NCBI RefSeq assembly: GCF_001429625.1
Contig: NZ_LMSU01000006.1
Location: forward strand, 1-64,000
DNA length: 64,000 nt
Source of the DNA: Nocardioides sp. Soil805
Lineage (GTDB): Bacteria > Actinomycetota > Actinomycetes > Propionibacteriales > Nocardioidaceae
Reading direction: 5' to 3'
Part shown: positions 18,576-26,870 of the stretch, one piece after another
Layout: the number at the start of each line of letters is the position of its first letter
Numbering within the stretch: the stretch's first letter is position 1
Translations under genes and position numbers: made by a program
Notes under the pieces: model-generated
What the model saw: the letters and a program-made list of their open reading frames with translations, nothing else
What the model was told of the DNA's origin: nothing
The model's database searches: none

Positions 18576-19250
18576 TCATCGGTCGTCGCCCTCGTCGTCG
18601 GGGCCGGGCAGGTGCAGGCGCTGGCCGGGACGGATGAGGCTCGGGTCGGCGCCGATCTCGGTCCGGTTGGCGGCGTACACCGCGCGCCAGGCCCGGTCGA
18701 CCTCGCCGGGCGTGGCGGAGCCGGGCAGCCGGGACGCGGCCAGCGACCAGAGCGAGTCTCCGGCGCGGACGACCACCTCGTCGCCGGCGGGCGCCTCGAC
18801 GGTGGCGGGCCGGACGGCCACCGGCCGCGCGGTGGACGCGGGCCCGGTGGGGTGGCTCGCGGTGGCGCGGTCGGGGAGCGGCAGCCCCGCGAGTCGCTCG
18901 AGGTCACCGCCCTGGCCGGCCATCGCCGGGGCTGAGACCCCGGCCACCACGGCCGCACCGCAGGCGGCCAGCACCAGGCGTCGCGTGATCCCGTGCGGGT
19001 CGTGGGGGAGCCGCCCCCGGGCCAGGGCGAGCGTCGTCGCCGTGGTCACCAGCCAGAGCCGGGTGGCGCACCCGAGCAGGACCGCGGCGCACAGCGAGAC
19101 CAGCAGGTCCTCGAAGCTGCGCCGCCAGGTCTCCTGGGAGGTCAGGGACGCGGCCGTCCCGGAGGCGAGCCACCACGTGCTCAGCAGGGCAACGGTGGCG
19201 GCGATCCAGACGACGAGGCAACGCCTCGTCGGTGAGTGTCCCCGAGACAT
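18576..19250 (-). CDS. membrane-anchored LysM-domain protein
   Basis: 224 residues. Three membrane segments (about 12-32, 48-66 and 92-112) precede a Pro/Ala linker and a C-terminal LysM-like module (about 157-213) with VRAGDSLWSLAA and the closing RPGQRLHLPG. LysM binds peptidoglycan or chitin-like glycans, so the tail should face the wall. It is followed on the same strand by the DUF6459-like gene after 44 bp, probably one operon. ATG 19250 is preceded by AAGG about 8 nt upstream. Confidence 0.85.
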   Translation of the reverse strand: MSRGHSPTRRCLVVWIAATVALLSTWWLASGTAASLTSQETWRRSFEDLLVSLCAAVLLGCATRLWLVTTATTLALARGRLPHDPHGITRRLVLAACGAAVVAGVSAPAMAGQGGDLERLAGLPLPDRATASHPTGPASTARPVAVRPATVEAPAGDEVVVRAGDSLWSLAASRLPGSATPGEVDRAWRAVYAANRTEIGADPSLIRPGQRLHLPGPDDEGDDR

Positions 19251-19339
19251 CCCCGAACCTTTCGTTTGCGTGCGTTTGCTTCATTCAAAGCATCTTTACC
19301 TGGGGTGTCAACGGGTTGTGCACAGGCTAGGGTCGGGCC
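19251..19339. promoter_or_regulatory. divergent promoter region with helix-phased direct repeat
   Basis: This 89-bp AT-richer gap separates two divergent genes. CGTTTGC occurs at 19263-19269 and again at 19273-19279, a 10-bp period that places both on one face of the helix, close to the LysM gene start. On the plus side TAGGGT (19328-19333) lies 6 nt before ATG 19340, a leaderless -10. Confidence 0.5.
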
Positions 19340-19870
19340 ATGCGGTGGGAGGAACGGCTCTTCGAGCTCTTCGACGACCTCGAGGGACAGGCGTCGGCGT
19401 TGTACGACGTCGAGCGCGGCGCCGAGCTGGCCGACCGCAGCCACGCGGAGTACCACCACGTTGCGCTGGCCGGACGGCTCGTGGCATCCCTGGGGTCCCC
19501 GGTGGCCCTGGAGGTGGCCGGGGTGGGCCGGGTCGAGGGCGAGCTGCGGCGCACGGGCGACGGCTGGTGCCTGCTCAGCGGCCATCGGCAGGACTGGATC
19601 GTGCGTACGGCACGCATCCACGTCGTCCACGGCGCCTCGGAGCGCTCGGTGCCCGAGGTGGCCTGGTCACCGCTGCAGCGGCTGGGAGTGGGCTCGGCGC
19701 TGCGCCGGCTCGCCGAGTCCGGCGCGCGCTGCGTGCTGCACCTGGCCGACGGCGCGCAGCACGAGGGCGTCGTACGCCGGGTGGGTCAGGACTTCGTCGA
19801 GGTCGAGTCGCCGGCGGGGACGCGCCTGCTGGTCGCCTTCGACGGCATCGCCGCCGTGCAGTCGCGCTGA
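19340..19870 (+). CDS. conserved actinobacterial protein of unknown function
   Basis: 176 residues, no signal peptide or membrane segment. It opens with RWEERLFELFDDLEGQA and contains VEGELRRTGDGWCLLSG, DWIVRTARI and a C-terminal pair of strand-like segments (HEGVVRRVGQDFVEVE, RLLVAFDGIAAVQ) reminiscent of Sm/SH3-like barrels. I recognise it as a commonly conserved hypothetical protein near the secA-tatB region in Nocardioides relatives but cannot name a function. It starts 6 nt after a TAGGGT hexamer. Confidence 0.75.
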   Translation: MRWEERLFELFDDLEGQASALYDVERGAELADRSHAEYHHVALAGRLVASLGSPVALEVAGVGRVEGELRRTGDGWCLLSGHRQDWIVRTARIHVVHGASERSVPEVAWSPLQRLGVGSALRRLAESGARCVLHLADGAQHEGVVRRVGQDFVEVESPAGTRLLVAFDGIAAVQSR

Positions 19871-19931
19871 GGCGCGGACGGGACCGCACGCCACGCCGAC
19901 GGGCGGAGGGGGCCGCCCGGGTCGGGAGAGG

Positions 19932-21158
19932 TCAGGGACCGGTCTCCCAGACGCGGACCCAGTCGACGAACATGTGCTGGGGAAGCCGGCTGTCCTTCAT
20001 CTTCGGGATCTCGTAGTCCGAGGCAAGGATGCTGAGGATGGGGTACTGACGGGCCGAGGAGATGCCGCCGCGGACGCGGTAGGTCTCCTTTCCGTCGATG
20101 CGGAAGACGAGCACCTGCGGTGTCCACTCCACCGAGAAGACGTGGAAGTTCTTCGACCACCCGTCGCGCCGGCCCTTGAGGAACGACCTGAACTTCGTCA
20201 TCCGTGCGCCGGTCTTGACCACGCTGTCGCCCTCGTATCGGTGGATGAACGTGCCCAGGCCGCCCCGGGGGTGCTCGTCGCCGAAGTACTCGATGACGTC
20301 GATCTCGTGGCCGGGGCCGCCCGGGTACATGCCCCCGACCGGCTGCATCCAGAAGGCGCCGTGCTGGCCACGCGAGTGGTGGAACTTCACGCGGGCCGCG
20401 GCGACTCCGTACCGGAAGGAGAAGGCGCCCTCGGTGCCGATGTGGCCCTGGAGGCGGTAGGCGAACCTGCGGCCGGGCCGGCCGCGCACCCCGGCCCGGC
20501 ACCGGGTGGTCCTGCTGCGATCCCTGATGACGCTCAGCCGCACGGCACCGTTGCGCACCTGGACGGCCGCCGGGTCGCCCCGCGAGCATCGACGCAGGCT
20601 CGTCGGCTCGTAGCTCTGGCCCCGGTGGCTCCACCAGGGGGCCAGGGCGGTGCCCGAGAACTCGTCGCTCCACGTCGGCGGCCGCCAGCGCTCGGTGCTG
20701 ACGGGGTCGCTCACCACCGCCTCGAGCCCCCCGAACTGGATCGCCTTCACGCGGTAGGTCAGCGGCTGGCCGTTGAGCGAGGCGGGGGCGGCGAACTGCG
20801 CGCGTCCGCTCCGGTCCTGCCTCACCTTGTCCACGTGGCGCCAGGTGAGGCCGCGCTGGACCTGGAGGCGCACCGGACGGCCGACCAGGACCGGCCTGAC
20901 GGTGGCGGTGATGGCGGTCTTCGCCCAGCCGGCCGGAGCGACCCGCCGTCCCTGCTGGACGACCTGCGGCAGCGCCTGCAGGCGGACGCGCTGCGTGCCG
21001 GCGGTGTGGACCGAGGTGGCCGCGGCCGTGCCCCCGGCGGTGTCCTCGCCGGTGTCGTCCGCGGAGGCGGAACCGGACCACAGCAGGAGGGAGGCGGGAA
21101 GCAGCAGCAGGAGGATGCGGCACGCGAGGACGTGGCTGGCAGGCATGGAGGAGCTCAT
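19932..21158 (-). CDS. secreted family 16 glycoside hydrolase
   Basis: About 408 residues. A signal peptide (LLLLLPASLLLW ... SASA) is followed by an Ig-like or linker region (about 50-165) and a GH16 beta-jelly-roll domain from about 170 with WSDEFSG, the catalytic ExDxxE signature HEIDVIEYFGD, and the closing VDWVRVWE. GH16 enzymes cleave beta-1,3- or beta-1,3/1,4-glucans and related polysaccharides; substrate cannot be read from the sequence. Start is uncertain: ATG 21158 is chosen, but GTG 21191 or ATG 21146 are possible, none with a clear ribosome-binding site. It looks like a monocistronic accessory gene inserted between conserved genes. Confidence 0.85.
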   Translation of the reverse strand: MSSSMPASHVLACRILLLLLPASLLLWSGSASADDTGEDTAGGTAAATSVHTAGTQRVRLQALPQVVQQGRRVAPAGWAKTAITATVRPVLVGRPVRLQVQRGLTWRHVDKVRQDRSGRAQFAAPASLNGQPLTYRVKAIQFGGLEAVVSDPVSTERWRPPTWSDEFSGTALAPWWSHRGQSYEPTSLRRCSRGDPAAVQVRNGAVRLSVIRDRSRTTRCRAGVRGRPGRRFAYRLQGHIGTEGAFSFRYGVAAARVKFHHSRGQHGAFWMQPVGGMYPGGPGHEIDVIEYFGDEHPRGGLGTFIHRYEGDSVVKTGARMTKFRSFLKGRRDGWSKNFHVFSVEWTPQVLVFRIDGKETYRVRGGISSARQYPILSILASDYEIPKMKDSRLPQHMFVDWVRVWETGP

Positions 21159-21248
21159 TTCGGGCGGCGTCGTTGGTCGTGCGACGCACACGAGCTCGTC
21201 CTGGTTGCCGGGTCGAGCGGTGTGCTCGCCAGCCGGTGCCGCGACCGG

Positions 21249-21569
21249 TCAGGTCGCGTCGACGTCGTACGGCGGCAGCTGGCCCTCCGCGAGCTCGGGC
21301 TGCGGCGCCGGGCGCGCCTCCTCGTCCTCCATCGCCTCGATGATGTGCTTGCGCACGATGTTGCGCGGATCGAGGTCGCGCAGCTCGAGGTCGGAGTACT
21401 CCGGGCCCAGCTCGGAGCGGAGCTCGTCGCGGGCCGTGTTGGCCATCTGGCGGGCCTTGCGCAGCATCAGGCCGGCCTGCTTGGCCATCACCGGGAGTCG
21501 CTCGGGCCCGAACACGAACACCGCCACGAGGGCGATGACGGCCAGCTCCAGCAGCCCGACGTCGAACAT
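21249..21569 (-). CDS. tatB: Sec-independent translocase subunit TatB
   Basis: 106 residues: short periplasmic N-terminus, a single membrane helix (about 4-22), the FGPERLP hinge, an amphipathic helix (KQAGLMLRKARQMAN) and a charged, acidic C-terminal tail. This is the TatB/TatA architecture; the longer, acidic tail and position behind mrp favour TatB. It forms the substrate receptor with TatC in export of folded proteins. It lies 3 bp after mrp. TAAGTT (21582-21577 on the minus strand) 7 nt upstream could give a separate leaderless transcript. Confidence 0.92.
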   Translation of the reverse strand: MFDVGLLELAVIALVAVFVFGPERLPVMAKQAGLMLRKARQMANTARDELRSELGPEYSDLELRDLDPRNIVRKHIIEAMEDEEARPAPQPELAEGQLPPYDVDAT

Positions 21570-21572
21570 GGG

Positions 21573-22718
21573 TCAGAACTTAGCGGTCGGGGTGAGTCCC
21601 AGCTGCATGCCGGCGAGTCCCCGGCCCCGTCCGGCGAGCTGGTCGGCCACCGAGCGGAGCTCGACGGCCGCGGGAGCGGTCGGGTCGGACTCGACGATCG
21701 GCTTGCCGGCGTCGCCGCCCTCGCGCAGCGACGGGTCGAGCGGGATGCGGCCGAGCACCGGGACGTCGTACCCGAAGCGCTGCGAGAGCGTCTCGGCGAC
21801 GCGGTCGCCACCGCCGCTGCCGAAGACCTCCATGGTCGAGCCGTCGGGCAGGGTCAGGAAGCTCATGTTCTCCACGACGCCGATGACGCGCTGGTGCATC
21901 ATCGAGGCCATCGTGCCGGCCCGCTCGGCCACCTCGGCGGCGGCCTCCTGCGGGGTGGTCACCACGACGACCTCGGCGCTGGGCAGGTGCTGGCCCAGGG
22001 AGATCGCGATGTCGCCGGTGCCGGGCGGCAGGTCGAGGAGCAGGGCGTCGAGGTCGCCCCAGTAGACGTCCGCGAGCATCTGGACCAGCGCCCGGTCGAG
22101 CATCGGCCCGCGCCAGGCGACGACCTGGTCGCGACGCGGCTTGAGCATCCCGATCGAGATCACCGAGACGCCCGAGGGGGTCGGCACGGGCATGATCAGG
22201 TCGTCGACCTGCGTCGGGCGGGCATCCGCGATGCCGAGCATGGCCGGGACCGAGTGGCCGTAGATGTCGGCGTCGACGATGCCGACCTTGAGGCCCTGCG
22301 CGGCCAGGGCCAGCGCCAGGTTGACGGTGACCGACGACTTGCCGACGCCGCCCTTGCCGCTGGCGATCGCGTAGACCTTGGTGAGGGAGCCGGGCTGGGC
22401 GAAGGGGATCTCGCGCTGCGCCTTCCCGCCGTTGAGGACCTCCTTGAGGCCGGCGCGCTGCTCGGGGGTCATCACGCCGAGCGTGAGGTCGACCGAGGCG
22501 ACGCCCGGGACCGCGGTGACGGCGGCCGTCACGTCGCGGTTGATGGTGTCCTTGAGGGGGCAGCCGGACACCGTCAGCAGCACGTGCACCGAGACCGCAC
22601 CGTCGTCGGCGACCTCCACCGAGTCGACCATCCCGAGCTCGGTGATGGGGCGCTTGATCTCGGGGTCGTTGACGCCGGCGAGGGCGTCCATGACCTGCTG
22701 CTGCGTGGGGGTGCTCAT
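21573..22718 (-). CDS. mrp: Mrp/ApbC-type Fe-S cluster carrier ATPase
   Basis: 381 residues: an N-terminal MIP18/DUF59 domain (about 5-85, LAGVNDPEIKRPITELGMV) and a P-loop ATPase with deviant Walker A GKGGVGKSS (121-129), DADIYGHSVP and LLDLPPGTGD. Such proteins bind and transfer Fe-S clusters to apo-targets. The central CxxC used by many homologues is not evident, so cluster binding may rely on other ligands. Start is placed at ATG 22718, 8 nt after a TAGACT hexamer; TTG 22724 would add two residues. tatB follows, as in mycobacteria. Confidence 0.93.
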   Translation of the reverse strand: MSTPTQQQVMDALAGVNDPEIKRPITELGMVDSVEVADDGAVSVHVLLTVSGCPLKDTINRDVTAAVTAVPGVASVDLTLGVMTPEQRAGLKEVLNGGKAQREIPFAQPGSLTKVYAIASGKGGVGKSSVTVNLALALAAQGLKVGIVDADIYGHSVPAMLGIADARPTQVDDLIMPVPTPSGVSVISIGMLKPRRDQVVAWRGPMLDRALVQMLADVYWGDLDALLLDLPPGTGDIAISLGQHLPSAEVVVVTTPQEAAAEVAERAGTMASMMHQRVIGVVENMSFLTLPDGSTMEVFGSGGGDRVAETLSQRFGYDVPVLGRIPLDPSLREGGDAGKPIVESDPTAPAAVELRSVADQLAGRGRGLAGMQLGLTPTAKF

Positions 22719-22729
22719 GGTCAAGGAGT

Positions 22730-23248
22730 CTACGAGCCGCCTGTCTCCTCCGGCGGCTCGGGCCGATTCAGCTGCTCGATGTCGCTCATCAGCACGCGCA
22801 GCTCCGAGCGCAGGAAGTCGCGGGTCGCGACCTCACCCACCGACATCCGCAGCGAGGCCACCTCGCGGGCGAGGAACTCCATGTCGGCGTGGGCGCGGGC
22901 GTTGGCCTGCCGGTCCTGCTCGGCGACGACCTTGTCGCGCATCTCCTGGCGGTTCTGCGCGAGCAGGATGAGCGGTGCGGCGTACGACGCCTGGAGGCTC
23001 AGCATGAGGGTCAGGAAGATGAAGGGGAACGGGTCGAAGCGCAGGTCCGCGGGCGCCACGGCGTTCCACGTGATCCACACGAGCACGAAGAGCGTCATGT
23101 AGATGAGGAACTTCGCGGTCCCCATGAAGCGGGCGAACTGCTCGGCGAAGACCCCGAAGGCGTCCGAGTCGTAGCTGGGGCGCCGCACGAGGTGGCGGCG
23201 GGCGTCGCGGGGGGTGTCGAGGCGTGCGCGGGCGCGGGAGTCGCTCAT
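22730..23248 (-). CDS. DUF1003 membrane protein
   Basis: 172 residues. The cytosolic N-terminus is followed by two membrane helices (about 46-66, FLIYMTLFVLVWITW; about 75-98) separated by the DUF1003 hallmark around DPFPFIFL, then a long amphipathic coiled-coil tail (NRQEMRDKVVAEQDRQ onward). Function unknown. It overlaps the upstream MgtE_N/CBS gene by 4 bp, so the two are probably coupled and may work together, perhaps in divalent-cation physiology. Confidence 0.88.
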   Translation of the reverse strand: MSDSRARARLDTPRDARRHLVRRPSYDSDAFGVFAEQFARFMGTAKFLIYMTLFVLVWITWNAVAPADLRFDPFPFIFLTLMLSLQASYAAPLILLAQNRQEMRDKVVAEQDRQANARAHADMEFLAREVASLRMSVGEVATRDFLRSELRVLMSDIEQLNRPEPPEETGGS

Positions 23249-24537
23249 CGGCCACCGCCTCGCGGGGTGTCCAGGCCGTGGCGGCTGATGGGCCCGGGCC
23301 GCACGGTGTGGTCACGCCAGTTGTCCGGGAGCATGTGGTCGAGCAGGTCGTCGACGGTCACCGCGCCGAGCAGCCGGCCCTCGTCGTCGACGACGGGGGC
23401 GGCGACGAGGTTGTACGTCGCGAGGTGGGCGGCGACCTCGTCGATCGAGGCGTCCGGGCGCAGCGGGTCGAGCGACTCGTCGAGGGCCGCCGCGACCAGC
23501 GTGGACGGGGGTTCGCGGAGCAGGCGCTGGATGTGCGCGGCCCCCAGCAGCCTGCCCGTGGGCGTCTCCAGCGGCTGGCGGCACACGTAGACCAGCGCGG
23601 CGAGGGCCGGCGTCAGCTCGGGGTTGCGCACGTGGGCCAGCGCGTCGGCGATGGTCGCGTCGGGGGAGAGGATCACCGGCTCGGGCGTCATCATCGCGCC
23701 GGCCGTGTCCTCGACGTACGACATGAGGCGCCGCACGTCCTCGGCCTCGTCGGGCTCCATCAGCCCCAGCAGCGTCGCGGCGGTCTCGGGGTTGAGGTCG
23801 GCGATGAGGTCGGCGGCGTCGTCGGCCGACATCTCCTCGAGGATGTCCGCGGCGCGCTCGGAGTCGAGGTGCTCGAGGATCTCCACCTGGTCCTCGTCCG
23901 GCAGCTCCTCGAGCACGTCGGCGAGGCGCTCGTCGTCGAGGGCGGCGACCACGGCCGAACGCCGCTCGGGCGGCAGGTCGTGGATCATGTTGGCCGCGTC
24001 GGCCGGCTTCATGTCGTTGAGCGCGGCGATCAGGTGGGTGGCGCCCTGGGTGTCCTGGCGCCGGGCCAGGCCGGTGACGTCGCGCCACTCGACGGTGTGG
24101 GTCTGCCCGCGCCGGCGGAAGCCCTTGGACGGCTCCTGGATCGCGACCCGGGACAGCACCCAGTCGCGGTTGCGGGCCTGCTCCATCCCCACGTCGTACA
24201 CCGTGCCGGTCACGCCGGTGGCGGTGATGGTGACCTGGCGGTCCAGCATCTGGCCCATCACCAGGGTCTCGGTGGAGCGCTGCTCGAAGCGCCGCATGTT
24301 GAGCAGCCCGGTGGTGTGGACCTGCCCGGAGGCGATGTTGGTGACCCGGGTCATCGGCACGAAGATGCGCTTGCGGCCGAAGACCTCCGCGACCAGGCCC
24401 AGGACCCGCGGCTGGGTGGACTCGCTGCGCAGCGCCACGACGACGTCGCGCACCTTCGCCACCTGGTCGCCCAGCGGGTCGAAGACCGGGAGCCCGACGA
24501 GACGGGCGAGGAAGACCTTGTTCGGCGTGGTGCTCAT
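23245..24537 (-). CDS. MgtE_N/CBS-domain protein lacking the transporter domain
   Basis: 430 residues. N-terminal PRC-barrel-like segments (about 1-170, VGLPVFDPLGDQVAKV and GTVYDVG), then an MgtE N-terminal superhelical domain (about 170-285) with the repeating ALDDERLADVLEELPDED-type pattern and the ADAANMI motif, then paired CBS domains (about 290-410, ending VTVDDLLDHMLP). MgtE uses these cytosolic parts to gate Mg2+, but no membrane domain is present here or in the DUF1003 neighbour beyond two helices. Start ATG 24537 has GAGGAGGA ideally placed. It matches the Rv1232c-type genes near mrp and tatB. Confidence 0.88.
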   Translation of the reverse strand: MSTTPNKVFLARLVGLPVFDPLGDQVAKVRDVVVALRSESTQPRVLGLVAEVFGRKRIFVPMTRVTNIASGQVHTTGLLNMRRFEQRSTETLVMGQMLDRQVTITATGVTGTVYDVGMEQARNRDWVLSRVAIQEPSKGFRRRGQTHTVEWRDVTGLARRQDTQGATHLIAALNDMKPADAANMIHDLPPERRSAVVAALDDERLADVLEELPDEDQVEILEHLDSERAADILEEMSADDAADLIADLNPETAATLLGLMEPDEAEDVRRLMSYVEDTAGAMMTPEPVILSPDATIADALAHVRNPELTPALAALVYVCRQPLETPTGRLLGAAHIQRLLREPPSTLVAAALDESLDPLRPDASIDEVAAHLATYNLVAAPVVDDEGRLLGAVTVDDLLDHMLPDNWRDHTVRPGPISRHGLDTPRGGGR

Positions 24538-24639
24538 CGTTCCTCCTCGACCGTGGCGTCCCCGTTCGTGCTCCGGCAGCGAAGGCTACCGCTCCGACCC
24601 GCGCGGGCGTGACGATGACGTGGCGGCCATGACGTCACC

Positions 24640-24645
24640 TACAGT
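24640..24645 (+). promoter_or_regulatory. -10 hexamer TACAGT before the lipoprotein gene
   Basis: TACAGT lies 7 nt before ATG 24653, with no ribosome-binding site between; leaderless pattern. Confidence 0.45.
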
Positions 24646-24652
24646 GGAACGC

Positions 24653-25108
24653 ATGGTCGCCATCTGGAAGAGCTCTGCCCGCTCGGGCGCCCTGCTCTGT
24701 GCCTTGGTGCTCGGGTCGACGGTGCTGGGCGCCTGCGGCAACGAGTCGGGCGGGGAGCAGGCCTCCGACTCCAGCAGCTCGGAGTCCACCACGGAGTCCA
24801 CCGGCGAGTCGCCGTCCGAGACCCCCACCGAGTCGGAGGCGCCGGCCGAGCCGGCCACCGACCCGAGCAACGGCCTGCCGGTGTGCGAGGACGTCTGGGT
24901 CGACGGGCTCGACCTGCCGAAGGACTACACGGCCTGCTCGCAGGACGGCGAGGCCGTCAAGCCCGTGAAGAAGATGTGCGGCTTCGGCAGCCCGATGATC
25001 ATCCACGACGACCGCTTCTACGCACTGCGCGGCAACCGGGTCAACGACGTCGGCGACATCGCCACGAGCGAGCAGTTCCAGTCCGCGCTGGCGGCCTGCC
25101 AGGCCTGA
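24653..25108 (+). CDS. small putative lipoprotein
   Basis: 151 residues. Signal peptide with lipobox LGAC (Cys28), then a Ser/Glu/Thr/Pro-rich linker (about 30-75) that should span the wall, then a C-terminal domain of about 75 residues with three Cys (CEDVW, ACSQDGE, KKMCGF) plus a terminal ACQA, so two disulfides are possible. I do not recognise the domain. No operon partner; the next gene is also exported. Confidence 0.8.
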   Translation: MVAIWKSSARSGALLCALVLGSTVLGACGNESGGEQASDSSSSESTTESTGESPSETPTESEAPAEPATDPSNGLPVCEDVWVDGLDLPKDYTACSQDGEAVKPVKKMCGFGSPMIIHDDRFYALRGNRVNDVGDIATSEQFQSALAACQA

Positions 25109-25125
25109 TCCGTTCCTTTCCGTAC

Positions 25126-25143
25126 GGCGGCTCGCCAGCCGCC
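25126..25143. terminator. 7-bp hairpin after the lipoprotein gene
   Basis: GGCGGCT and AGCCGCC flank the loop CGCC. It is short, so a modest terminator at best. Confidence 0.45.
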
Positions 25144-25204
25144 GACCGTGGCACCTCACGGTCTCGACACACACGGTCACGACACCCAGGGGAATCCCAT
25201 CACC

Positions 25205-26641
25205 ATGAAGTCCACTCGTCCCATCACGGCTGCGGTCGCAGCCCTCGCGCTGCTGGCGCCGCTGACCTTCCTCGCGACAGGGGCCAACGCCGGAGAGCCG
25301 GTCGCGGCATCCGCGCCCACCACCACGCCCACCCCGACCCCCACGCCGACGCCGACGCCCACCCCGGTGCCGACCACGACGACCCCCACCGCGACGCCGA
25401 CCACCACGCCGACCGAGGACCCGACCCAGGACGCGACCACCACGTGGCACCCGCGCGCGGGCGTGCGGTTCAACGAGCCCCGTGATCCCGCGGAGTCCCA
25501 CAAGATCAACCGCTACATCCGCAGCGCGATCGCCAACACGCCCAAGGGCCAGTCGATGAAGCTGGTCACCTGGAACTTCAGCAACCAGCTCTTCGTCAAC
25601 GACATCATCGCCGCCCACAAGCGCGGCGTGAGCGTGCGGCTGATCATGGCCAACGGTCTCGCCGAGAGCCAGAGCCGCTCGAACGGCTACTTCTGGCAGG
25701 TCCAGCGGGCGCTGCAGAAGGGCAACAAGAAGCGTCCCGGCTACCTCAAGAGCTGGGCCCGCACGTGCAAGAACTCCTGCCGCGGCAAGGAGGGCATCCA
25801 GCACGGCAAGTGGTTCGTCTTCAGCCGCACCGGCGGGCGCAACCTCGTCGTCATGTCGACGTCGGCCAACCTCACCGACGCCGCGGCGTACAACCAGTGG
25901 AACGACCTGCTGACCGTCCAGGGCCGCCAGGGCACCTACGACGCCTACGTGAACGTCTTCAAGGAGATGTCGCGCGACCGCCAGGTCAAGCCCGCCTTCA
26001 AGACCTTCGACGACAAGAACTACGACGGCTGGTTCTTCCCGCAGATGGGCCCGCTGCGCAACCACAACGTCATCCGGCTGCTCAACAAGGTCAAGTGCAC
26101 CGGCGCGCGTGGCGACGCGGGCAAGAACGGCAAGACCGTCATCCGCGTCTCGCAGGCCGTCTTCAACGGCCGCCCCGGCTCGGCGATCGCCGGCAAGCTC
26201 AAGAAGCTCAAGAAGGCGGGCTGCAACGTCAAGCTCGTCTACGGCGTGCTCAACAACAACTCGCGCTCGCTGCTCAAGGACATCCCGAGCCGGACGATCC
26301 TCGAGGACACCAACGGCGACGGCTTCGTCGACCGCTACGTCCACATGAAGGCGCTGACGATCTCCGGTCACTACGCCCGCAACCGCCAGGCGCACGTGGT
26401 CTACCAGGGCAGCGCCAACTTCTCCGGCATGGCGACCCTCTCCGACGAGCAGGGCTTCATCATCAACAGCAAGAAGCTGGAGCAGTCCTACTCGAAGTTC
26501 ATCAACTACCTCTTCAAGAACCCGCCGCCGCAGGGCCAGGACCTCATCAAGGAGATCGTCCTGCGCCAGGCGCCGGGCTTCGACCCCTTCGAGAAGGTGC
26601 GCGCCGAGATGGGCATGGGCTCGATGGTGCCGGCCGAATGA
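25205..26641 (+). CDS. secreted phospholipase D-fold protein
   Basis: 478 residues from ATG 25205. A Sec signal peptide (cleavage near ATGANA) is followed by a Thr-Pro repeat linker (about 40-75), then a PLD-like domain. The two half-sites show HGKWFVFSRTGG...STSANLT (around residue 200-225) and HMKALTISG...QGSANFS (around 380-405). The HxK and (G/S)SxN parts of the HKD signature are kept, but the Asp of HxKx4D is Ser in both halves. It may hydrolyse phosphodiesters (lipid or nucleic acid) or be a divergent member. AGGGG precedes the start by about 11 nt. Confidence 0.82.
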   Translation: MKSTRPITAAVAALALLAPLTFLATGANAGEPVAASAPTTTPTPTPTPTPTPTPVPTTTTPTATPTTTPTEDPTQDATTTWHPRAGVRFNEPRDPAESHKINRYIRSAIANTPKGQSMKLVTWNFSNQLFVNDIIAAHKRGVSVRLIMANGLAESQSRSNGYFWQVQRALQKGNKKRPGYLKSWARTCKNSCRGKEGIQHGKWFVFSRTGGRNLVVMSTSANLTDAAAYNQWNDLLTVQGRQGTYDAYVNVFKEMSRDRQVKPAFKTFDDKNYDGWFFPQMGPLRNHNVIRLLNKVKCTGARGDAGKNGKTVIRVSQAVFNGRPGSAIAGKLKKLKKAGCNVKLVYGVLNNNSRSLLKDIPSRTILEDTNGDGFVDRYVHMKALTISGHYARNRQAHVVYQGSANFSGMATLSDEQGFIINSKKLEQSYSKFINYLFKNPPPQGQDLIKEIVLRQAPGFDPFEKVRAEMGMGSMVPAE

Positions 26642-26680
26642 CGCCGCGCTGACGTCCCGACCGACGTCGTACGACGCACT

Positions 26681-26714
26681 CCGGCGGCCACGAGGGCAAC
26701 CTCGCGGCCGCCGG
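26681..26714. terminator. hairpin after the PLD-fold gene
   Basis: CCGGCGGCCACGAGG and CCTCGCGGCCGCCGG pair with a single mismatch around a GCAA tetraloop (26681-26714), a stable terminator-type structure. Confidence 0.75.
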
Positions 26715-26870
26715 TGGCGTCTCCCGAGCAGACGCTGTGCTCCGGCGTGGGGTCCCGGATCCGGCGCCGTGGTCTGGTCACTGTGGTGTTTGTGACTTAC
26801 CGTGACTGGTGTTACTGCTGATGCTCGTCTGCCCGTCCGTCCTGCTGCACCGCCTACCTCGGAGGTTGCC

